Positions 9,545-16,531 of a stretch of DNA of 32,265 bases are shown piece by piece. Both the position numbers and the translations under genes were made by a program. The notes beneath the pieces are model-generated. The model was not told the DNA's origin. It did not search any database and saw only the letters and a program-made list of their open reading frames with translations. Location: assembly GCA_031835245.1 (NCBI GenBank), contig JAVKOQ010000500.1:1-32265 (forward strand), given 5' to 3'. Position 1 is the stretch's first letter. Every line of letters starts with the position of its first letter. Source of the DNA: Balamuthia mandrillaris. Taxonomy: Eukaryota; Discosea; Longamoebia; Balamuthiidae.

Positions 9545-11243
9545 CTATTTTTGTTCAGGGGAAAGAAGAAAGTTAGCGGGAGATATGCTGAGCGATACTG
9601 GAAGAGGGAGAGAGGAACCATCTTCTTTTTCGCAGGTAGTGAAGAGGAGACCACTGCCATTATAAGAACGAACAGGAAGAAGCCAGTGCAGCGGCGATCC
9701 AGCGCCAAACACCATCCTCAAATTATTCATAAATCCTTGGTCGTAGTACCAACGGAAACTCTGCATATTTTTGTTTCAGAATGAGTTTGGGGAATTGATA
9801 AACGGAGTCTGATAAGATCGAAAATGACAAACCTCTCCTTTCCGTTTGGCTCTCTTTTTCATCACCCTCAACTCGTATTCTTCAATGGTAGTGGTGTTGG
9901 ACACCACCAAAGAGATCTGATAGCACAGCAGGCAGAAGATGCTGAGCACTATTGGAATGCAGAGAATGAAGTTGCAGATGGTCACGATGACTTGAGCGGC
10001 TGAGATGGGCATGTCTTGGGAAGCTAGTGCCTCTTCTCCTTCCTCTGCGCCTGTTGTCATCTCATCCATTTCGAGCGGACTATGTCTGTGTCTCTGTTAA
10101 AATAAATGAATAATAAATAGAGATCGTTAGTTGAAAAAGACCCGCAACAGAAAGCGACCACAACGAAAGAGAAAGAAACCTTGTTGCGTTGTGAGATGGA
10201 AGACATAAATGAAAGCAGAGAGAAGAGACGAGAGCCAAAGAGGAGGAGAGAATACGACATGGCCAACGTTGCAAAGACGAGGAAGTTGAAAAAGTATTTG
10301 TGGTTGTAGTGGCCGACGCAGTTACCCACCCCTTTTTTGTTTAAAAAACAAGAAGAAAAGAAATGTGAGAAAGCGAAAGGAACACGAATGAAAATAAAAT
10401 AAACGAAGGGATACATACATGGACCTATTCATCATGGTGAAACCAGCATTCATTCATTGAAGAGGACAGAAAACAGAAAAAGAACAAAACAATACAGAAG
10501 GTAAAGAGCAAGAGAAGGCAGAAGTTAAAATCAGGTTGGTGGCCACAAGAAGCACTAGACTCGGTCAAGAGGAGAATAGATACGTACAGTGATGGTCCTA
10601 CAAAAACAATAAAAACAAAACGATGAGAAAAACGAGAAAAAATGAAAAGGCAAAAAAAGAGTAACGACGAAAGAGAGAAGTAGAGAAGCAGGGCAGAGAA
10701 CGAGAGAACGAGAGATAGGGAAAAGAGAGAAGTACCATCTTGAGGGTACAAGCTTTACAGTCGCTGCAATGGTGGGAGCGAGGCGGTTTGAACTCCTCGC
10801 ATTTGGTGCACCACCGCACGGCGTTCTTTCCCCAAACGCGTCTCCTGGGCCGCTGCTGCTTTCGCACCTGCTCCTCGTACTCTATCGCGTTCTGCATCTC
10901 TTCCTCTGTGGCATAGGCTGGCACCTATTTTATTATTATTTTTTTTTGAACGATTAATTTTTTTTCAAAAAAAAAGATGGAAAAGATTTGAGAGATGATG
11001 AGGAATAAAAAAATAAAAGAGAGGGTGGCAGCTGCTAACCCAGCCATGAGGAACCCTTCCGGGCGAAGTCAAATGGGTTTTCATGTAGTGCGTCAGCATC
11101 AACCCCAGCAAGCTGTGGCCGAGGGCCATGTTGCAGAGCCCCCACGAGGTGGTCCACCACTCCCAAGGGATGAACACCGTGTACCACGCTGAGCCATAGA
11201 TAAACGCTATGAGCAAGAGAACTCCTATCACGAACCCGTCCAT
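9545..11243 (-). CDS. DHHC-type protein S-palmitoyltransferase
   Basis: Four-pass membrane acyltransferase that adds palmitate to cysteines. Exons on the minus strand: 11243-11055, 10924-10736, 10597-10588 (10 nt), 10424-10419 (6 nt), 10331-10180, 10093-9833 and 9760-9545. All phases close, giving 340 residues. Exon 1 carries the first two membrane helices (FVIGVLLLIAFIYGSAWY and the segment after EWWTTSW) and ends SPGR. Exon 2 gives VPAYATEEEM, then the Cys-rich domain WCTKCEEFKPPRSHHCSDC and ACTLKM. The micro-exons supply DHH and the rest of C-P, and exon 5 continues with WVGNCVGHYNHKYFFNF, so the full motif is DHHCPWVGNCVG. Helix 4 and a TTIE motif (NTTTIEEYE) follow in exon 6. The PaCCT-like YDQGFMNNLRMVFG is in exon 7. 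Copine is convergent, 162 bp away. No other reading supplies the DHHC core. Confidence 0.93.
10419..10424 (-). other. 6-nt micro-exon encoding the catalytic Cys and Pro
   Basis: On the minus strand, acceptor GATGAATAG is followed by GTCCAT and donor GTATGTATC. The six bases give the last two bases of Cys, all of Pro and the first base of Trp. Exon 5 then begins GG GTG GGT. Because it is 6 nt long, skipping it keeps the frame but removes exactly Cys-Pro. Confidence 0.85.
10588..10597 (-). other. 10-nt micro-exon encoding Asp-His-His of the DHHC motif
   Basis: On the minus strand, acceptor TTTTTGTAG is followed by GACCATCACT and donor GTACGTATC. The ten bases read GAC CAT CAC T: D, H, H and the first base of Cys. 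The flanking phases match exon 2 (phase 0) and the next micro-exon (phase 1). Confidence 0.88.
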
Positions 11244-11451
11244 CCCTGTTTCTCTCCTCTCCTCTCCTCTCTCTCTGCTATTTCTTGTTTCACTTTTTTC
11301 TTTTTTTTGATTTTGTGATGGCTGACGTCATCAATTAACGAATGTGACGTCAACTTTTCCTTTTCTATAAAAGGATGACATCAACTATTAGGTTTTAAAC
11401 AGTGAACTGAACATCATAGGGTGAATTGATTAGTGGTAATGCCTCGTAGGA
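11244..11451. promoter_or_regulatory. Short intergenic region with paired CRE-like TGACGTCA sites
   Basis: This 208-bp gap lies upstream of the DHHC gene and downstream of the phosphatase stop. It holds two perfect TGACGTCA palindromes, at 11323-11330 and 11345-11352, 22 bp apart. A related GATGACATCAAC follows at 11375-11386. TATAAAAGG at 11366 is on the plus strand, opposite to both flanking genes. CRE-type octamers are bound by bZIP (CREB/ATF) factors; here they most plausibly serve the DHHC gene. Confidence 0.5.
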
Positions 11452-12568
11452 TTAATGGCGTTGCTTCTTGAAGAAAGAGTGAAAGTGGTGAACAAAGTCC
11501 TGCTGGTCTTTCTGAGGAATGGCGTCCCCGCGAACCTTTCTTATCCGCTTGATGGCCTCCTCGGCGGTGTCTCCCAATCCGACAATACAACATCCACAAA
11601 CTACCATCCCTGTTCTTGCTAGCCCTCCTCTGCCTTGTTGTTAGTTCAATTATACAACAGAAAGAACATGAGAGGATGAAAGAAGAAGAAGAAGAAGAAG
11701 AAGAAGAAGAAGAACAAGAACAATACAGCCATGATTAAGAGAAAGTGCAAGACACAGAAGTAACACATAATGAACAAGTGAAGATACACTGAAGAAATAG
11801 GGAGCTCATACCGGCAATGTACAATAACTGTTTTGTGTTGTTCTCGCCAAAGGTCAACAATCCGTCGCACCAATGCAAGCAGTTGAGGATAGTCTTTCTC
11901 TTTTGGTATCGTTCCTAATTCTGGTGTGTCGTTTTGTTGCAAAACAAAACAAAAACAAAGTGAGCAAGATTGACAATGAAGCAGCACGCAGACAAAACAA
12001 CAGAGTTGGTTCTTCTTACGAATAGGGTAATGGATGGACTCTATTCTTCTGGCTTTCACTTTGCGAAGCAGCTTTGGAATGGCCAGCTCCTCGCATTCCT
12101 CTTGTGGCAACAGCGTTACCAACACGTCCACGTCATAAGTGCCTAGCTGAAAGGTCACGCACACAGAAACTTAACACACAAAAAAAAAAAAACAAACAAA
12201 CAAACAACGACAACGAAAAGCATAAGAACTACCAGAACGTTCAAATCTTTGTCCAGGTCTCTCTTCCACGGTCCATAGAGAGCTCTTTGTTGGTGCTTCC
12301 CTGGAGCAAAGCTCATTCCTTCATTTATAAAGACAAAATAGTGTAACCCATTTAGTTCCGTTGTACATATATTATTCAAAAAAAAAAACACACACACACA
12401 ACTTTGCGGACCTAATCGACCGTGTTCTGCATCCTCCACGGGTATAAAGTCAACCACCAAGGCATGGCTATCCGATGTTCTTTGCACGTTTCTGCCGAAC
12501 ATTGCGTTTCTTTTGTGCAGCTCTTTGGCGTTACCTTGTCGGCATAAATCAAGTCGACCGAATATCAT
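11452..12568 (-). CDS. CDKN3-like dual-specificity/tyrosine phosphatase
   Basis: Cysteine phosphatase resembling CDKN3/KAP and its small bacterial relatives. Exons 12568-12412, 12318-12233, 12146-12020, 11920-11812 and 11629-11452 give 218 residues with closing phases. Family landmarks in order: VVDFIPVEDAEHGRLG, then MSFAPGK, KRDLDKDL, VDVLVTLLPQEE, RIESIHYPI, and the P-loop VIVHCRGGLARTG (C-x5-R intact, split by intron 4). The C-terminus reads AEEAIKRIRKVRG and DFVHHFHSFFKK. With the only AG acceptor visible for exon 4 the WPD-like loop reads HYPIQLGTIP, lacking the usual general-acid Asp. The substrate is not predictable. ATG 12568 is the longest start; Met 12502 (MFGRNV) is an alternative. 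Intron 4 contains a GAA repeat (TTC on the sense strand). Confidence 0.87.
11680..11722. repeat. GAA microsatellite in phosphatase intron 4
   Basis: About eleven GAA units on the plus strand, TTC on the transcript strand, inside intron 11811-11630. Confidence 0.9.
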
Positions 12569-12903
12569 GTCGACATTAAATTCCTAGGACGACACCAACT
12601 ACTAGCAGGACTGTCCTCACTGCATCGTCAACCTCTTTGTGGGTGACTCTCTTCAGGCCAAACCCCCTGGCTCCACAAACCAATAATATCCATTGAACAA
12701 GTGTTTCATGGAGAATTATGGCACACACCACAACCGAAATGACCAGCTAATAACAGTATTAGTAGTCTCCACTCCATTCCATTTCTGAGAGGAATGTCCA
12801 GAAGAACTAAAGGAGAGACATCAACAGTAACGCTCCACCCAAAATAAGGAACGTGGCACCAACTATAAAAATAAGTAGATAATACCTCATCATTCACCAA
12901 GTG

Positions 12904-12937
<34 letters not shown>

Positions 12938-12999
12938 AACAACAATAACAAAGACAAATACGTCAAGACCAACAATCCAAAAATCTGGTTGGCAACAAA
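12569..12999 (+). promoter_or_regulatory. Upstream region of secreted repeat protein A
   Basis: 431 bp without a gene. TATAAAAATAA starts at 12864, 136 bp before the ATG, and TCATCATTCAC follows about 25 bp downstream as a probable transcription start. The 5' UTR holds a CAA repeat at 12901-12945. AGAAGAACTAAAGGAGAGAC at 12800-12819 resembles a block upstream of gene B. Nothing else is recognisable. Confidence 0.6.
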
Positions 13000-13953
13000 A
13001 TGAAGATTGCACTGATACTTTCTTTGATGATGGCCTTCTTGACGGCGAGCACGTTGGCTGGACGAGGGGATGTGACCTATGGGGGAGGCGATGTCCGCTA
13101 CGATGGCGATGTGGTGACCTACGATGGTGGCGATGTGCGTTATGACGGTGGCAACGTGGTGAGCTACGATGGCGGTGACGTTCGCTACGACGGCGGTGAC
13201 ATCAGGTACGACGGTGGTGATATTCGATATGATGGTGGCAACGTGGTGAGTTATGATGGTGGTGATGTGCGCTATGATGGTGGCAATGTGATGTACGATG
13301 GTGGGGACGTTCGCTACGATGGCGGAGACATCAGGTACGATGGCGGCGATGTTCGTTACGACGGAGGTGATGTGGTCTATGATGGTGGTGACGTTCGTTA
13401 TGATGGAGGCAACGTTCAATACGATGGTGGGGACATCCGCTACGATGGAGGAAACATCTATGATGGAGGCAACGTTTATGACGGTGGAGACATCCGTTAC
13501 GATGGAGGTGACATTCGCTATGATGGTTATGATGGAGGAGACATTCGTTACGATGGAGGTGACATCCGTTATGATGGAGGCAACTATGACGGCGGCAGTG
13601 TGGTTTACGATGGTGGTGATATCCGCTACGATGGAGGAAACATCTATGATGGTGGCAACGTATATGATGGTGGCGACATTCGCTACGATGGTGGAGATAT
13701 TCGTTATGACGGTGACATCCGCTATGATGGCGGCGATGTTCGTTATGATGGAGGAGATATTCGTTACGATGGAGGCAACGTGGTCTATGATGGAGGAGAC
13801 GTGGGCTACGATGGCTACGATGGCGGCAATGTGGGCTATGATGGAGGAAATGTGGGCTATGACGGCAATGCCTATGATGGTGATGTGGTGGCCTACAATT
13901 CCAACAGCGGTGACCAGAGCTCTGCTGCCTCTCTGGCTGTGTTCTGGTATTGA
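13000..13953 (+). CDS. Secreted YDGGD-heptad repeat protein A
   Basis: Single-exon, 317-residue protein of unknown function. Residues 1-20 are a clean signal peptide (MKIALILSL, then MMAFLTASTLA before GRGDV). From residue 23 to about 295 it consists almost only of a seven-residue unit, YDGGDVR or YDGGDIR. Variants include YDGGNVV, YDGGNIYDGGNV and the insert YDGYDGGD. The end, VVAYNSNSGD then SSAASLAVFWY, is non-repetitive and shared with gene B. The composition (Gly, Asp, Tyr, Arg/Val/Ile) with regular Asp-Gly turns would suit an extracellular beta-roll or a mineral- or calcium-binding polymer, but it is not the nonapeptide RTX motif. A cyst-wall or adhesive role is only inference. A TATA box and CAA-rich leader suggest a strongly transcribed gene. 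Confidence 0.88.
   Translation: MKIALILSLMMAFLTASTLAGRGDVTYGGGDVRYDGDVVTYDGGDVRYDGGNVVSYDGGDVRYDGGDIRYDGGDIRYDGGNVVSYDGGDVRYDGGNVMYDGGDVRYDGGDIRYDGGDVRYDGGDVVYDGGDVRYDGGNVQYDGGDIRYDGGNIYDGGNVYDGGDIRYDGGDIRYDGYDGGDIRYDGGDIRYDGGNYDGGSVVYDGGDIRYDGGNIYDGGNVYDGGDIRYDGGDIRYDGDIRYDGGDVRYDGGDIRYDGGNVVYDGGDVGYDGYDGGNVGYDGGNVGYDGNAYDGDVVAYNSNSGDQSSAASLAVFWY
13060..13890 (+). repeat. 21-nt coding tandem repeat of gene A
   Basis: About forty 21-nt units of the form TAYGATGGNGGNGAYRTNCG encode the heptad. Units drift mostly at synonymous sites, with D/N and V/I alternation. Some units are shortened, giving YDGYDGG or NIYDGGNVYDGG. Confidence 0.9.
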
Positions 13954-14166
13954 GAAAGTTGCAGGTTAGCGGTGACAACGTTAGTGACTTTTTCAGCAGC
14001 TCAAGGCGCTTTTCAGAATGTGCTTGTGATTTTTAAGAACCTTTTTAATAACATCTTACATGTCTTTCGCTATTTGCTGTTGTTTCATCTGAGGGCGGTT
14101 TTGTGTATCGGTGTTGCAGGGAGAAACAATTATTAATAACCTCCATGTTTCCTCTGAACACAATAA

Positions 14167-14351
14167 AACTTAGGTTGTGAGGATATTGCACACCTATAAA
14201 CACAAGAACAACAACAAATTTGCAACAGTTACCTGTTATTGTTTTCACCACCAAAGCGAACGTATCCTTCGCCATAGGCCACATCTCCTCTTCAGGCAAA
14301 TGGCGCCGTTGCAAAGAAGGCCAACACGAAAAGCACGAGAGCAGAATTCAT
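14167..14351 (-). pseudogene. Degenerate inverted copy of the YDGGD secreted family
   Basis: On the minus strand ATG 14351 opens MNSALVLFVLAFFATAPFA, a typical signal peptide, followed at once by TGA at 14294-14292. The next codons read RGDVAYGEGYVRFGGENNN. Genes A and B have AGRGDVTYGGGDVRYDGG at exactly this place, so the stop replaces the Gly codon (GGA to TGA). After GGENNN a possible donor GTAACT (14233) and acceptor TTTATAG (14193) would lead to a short Cys-containing end reading CAISSQPKFYCVQ. The heptad array is absent. I read it as a decayed or never-expanded relative; a functional protein made by read-through cannot be excluded. Confidence 0.6.
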
Positions 14352-14796
14352 AGATAGCGATAATGATAGTGTATGAGTGATGACACCTGTTGCAATGGCA
14401 GCGATATCAAGTTCAGATGAGAGCATTGTAATCGGAGGTACTTCCACAAAAATAGTTAAGTTTTAGCAAATAATATTTGGTGGAGCATTACCAACAACTC
14501 GGAAACATTACAATGATAAAATAAGAAGCAAAATAAGGGACAAACCTCACGGTTTTCATAGAGATACCCCTGCACAGTACATAAACAAATGACCCTATAA
14601 CCACCAATAACACCATTCTCTCCATGAGCCTTCCGGGTGGATTATCAAGAAGAACTCAAGGAGCGACTTCAAAATAAAGACAAATAAAGGAGTATCAAGT
14701 AACTATAAAAATAAACTGACAATTACCAATTACATCATTCACAAAACAACAACAAATAAACAAAGGACAAAACAACAAACCCGGTTAACAACAGGA
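14352..14796 (+). promoter_or_regulatory. Upstream region of secreted repeat protein B
   Basis: 445 bp without a gene. TATAAAAATAA starts at 14704 and CATCATTCAC follows about 26 bp later, as in gene A. AGAAGAACTCAAGGAGCGAC lies upstream at 14650-14669 and matches the A block. Outside these blocks the two upstream regions are clearly diverged. Confidence 0.6.
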
Positions 14797-15867
14797 ATGA
14801 AGACTGCACTGATACTTTCCTTGGTGATGGCCTTCTTGACGGCGAGCACGTTGGCTGGACGAGGGGATGTGACCTATGGGGGAGGCGATGTCCGCTACGA
14901 TGGCGATGTGGTGACCTACGATGGTGGCGATGTGCGTTACGACGGTGGCAACGTGGTGAGCTACGATGGTGGTGATGTTCGCTACGACGGCGGTGACATC
15001 AGGTACGACGGTGGTGATATTCGATATGATGGTGGCAACGTGGTGAGTTATGATGGTGGTGATGTGCGCTATGATGGTGGCAATGTGATGTACGATGGTG
15101 GGGACGTTCGCTACGATGGCGGAGACATCAGATACGATGGCGGCGATATTCGTTACGATGGCGGTGATGTGGTCTATGATGGTGGTGACGTCCGTTATGA
15201 TGGTGGCGATGTCCGTTATGATGGCGGCGACATCCGCTATGATGGTAATGTGGTTACTTACGATGGAGGTGACGTCCGTTATGATGGCGGAGACATCCGT
15301 TACAACGGTGGTGACATTCGTTACGATGGCTACGATGGTGGTAATGTGATGTACGATGGAGGAGACATCCGCTATGATGGCGACATAAGGTATGATGGTG
15401 GGGATGTACGCTATGATGGAGGTGATATTAGCTATGACGGTGGAGACATTCGTTACGATGGAGGAAATGTGGTAACCTACGATGGAGGTGATGTCCGCTA
15501 CGATGGCTATGATGGAGGCGACGTGAGGTATGACGGGGGAGACATCCGCTATGATGGCGGCAATGTGGTCTACGATGGCGGAGATGTTCGCTACGATGGG
15601 GGTGACATCCGTTATGATGGCGGCGATGTGCGTTATGACGGAGGAAACGTTGTTTACGATGGCGGTGACGTTCGCTACGATGGCGGCAACGTTGTAACTT
15701 ACGACGGAGGAGACGTTCGCTACGATGGTGGCAACGTGGTCTACGATGGCGGAAACGTGGGTTACGATGGAGATGTCTATGATGGAGGAAACGTGGTGGC
15801 CTACAATTCCAACAGCGGCGATAAGGATGCCTCTAGCGCTGCCTCCCTGGCCGCTTTCTGGTTCTGA
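14797..15867 (+). CDS. Secreted YDGGD-heptad repeat protein B
   Basis: 356-residue paralog of protein A, same strand, about 840 bp downstream, single exon. It has the same signal peptide (MKTALILSLVMAFLTASTLA), the same heptad body and the same non-repetitive end: VVAYNSNSGDKDASSAASLAAFWF. The first about 400 coding bases are nearly identical to gene A, including silent sites. Beyond that the order of YDGGNVV, YDGGDIR and YDGYDGG units differs and B has more units. A conserved aromatic C-terminus (FWY/FWF) after a Ser-Ala-rich stretch may matter for assembly or sorting. It has no recognised domain and its function is unknown. Confidence 0.88.
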   Translation: MKTALILSLVMAFLTASTLAGRGDVTYGGGDVRYDGDVVTYDGGDVRYDGGNVVSYDGGDVRYDGGDIRYDGGDIRYDGGNVVSYDGGDVRYDGGNVMYDGGDVRYDGGDIRYDGGDIRYDGGDVVYDGGDVRYDGGDVRYDGGDIRYDGNVVTYDGGDVRYDGGDIRYNGGDIRYDGYDGGNVMYDGGDIRYDGDIRYDGGDVRYDGGDISYDGGDIRYDGGNVVTYDGGDVRYDGYDGGDVRYDGGDIRYDGGNVVYDGGDVRYDGGDIRYDGGDVRYDGGNVVYDGGDVRYDGGNVVTYDGGDVRYDGGNVVYDGGNVGYDGDVYDGGNVVAYNSNSGDKDASSAASLAAFWF

Positions 15868-16531
15868 CCAAGGCCAGCTTCCGTGCTGCGCATCCCTTTC
15901 TTGTCAGATGGTGACCGTTTTGTTTTTTGCGTATGTTTGTTTGTAACATGGTCATTTCTGTTTCTCTTTCTTTGTTCTTCATGAGTAGTGGAGGAAGAGG
16001 GGAGAAGAGAGAGCAAAGAGAACGAGGGAGAGCGAAGAGAGGGGGGGAGGAGGGAAAGTCCTCTCTTGGGTCGTTTCTTTCTTCTTCCGCTACTTGTTTG
16101 TTTGTTTACTGCAACAGTTGTTCACAAATGGAGAAGATTCTGAAAAAATGATGGTGTGGTGGGTGGGATTCGAACCGCCTGTTTTTTGTCGACACGGATT
16201 TTTTTCGGAAAGGCGCGGGAACCAGGAGTCGAAACCGGGCCGATAATTTCGGCAAATTGGAAGCGGTGCAACCGCCGAGAGTCGAACCGTGAACAGGACT
16301 ATAAGAGCTCGGCAAACCGCGAAAGAGCGCTATAGAAAAAAAAAAAGGAACCAAGAAGAGCAAGAGACACAACACCTTAGAGGAAGAAGGGTCGTAAGAA
16401 AAACGAAAAGACGACGACAACGATCTTCCTTGCTTTTTTTTGTAAGATTGAAAAACGCCGAGCAGAGACATAACAATATTCGTTTTATTGCAACAAAAAA
16501 TTGAGCAGCTGAAGAACAACAAAGCAGAGGA
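15868..16531. other. Intergenic region with purine tract and tRNA B-box-like motifs
   Basis: 664 bp without a supported gene. A G/A-rich tract covers 15985-16057. At 16140-16320 a more GC-rich segment holds three plus-strand motifs that read as GGTTCGA-type B boxes on the minus strand: GGATTCGAACC at 16166, GGAGTCGAAACC at 16225 and AGAGTCGAACC at 16277. Small hairpins are also possible (GCGGTGCAACCGC at 16263; GCCGATAATTTCGGC at 16240). No cloverleaf could be folded. The rest is the presumed promoter of the DENN gene. Confidence 0.4.

Noticed and set aside
13298-13978. Met/Thr-rich and His/Arg-rich frames over repeat gene A, and similar ones over gene B
   Set aside because: They are alternative readings of the 21-nt repeat; only the YDGGD frame has a signal peptide and a conserved end.
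14045-14314. 89-residue minus-strand frame starting at 14314
   Set aside because: It is in a different frame from the signal peptide and RGDVAYGEG similarity on the same strand and has no recognisable features.
16148-16300. A tRNA gene on the minus strand
   Set aside because: A T-loop-like GGTTCGAATCC is present, but no matching acceptor stem, D arm or anticodon arm could be paired.
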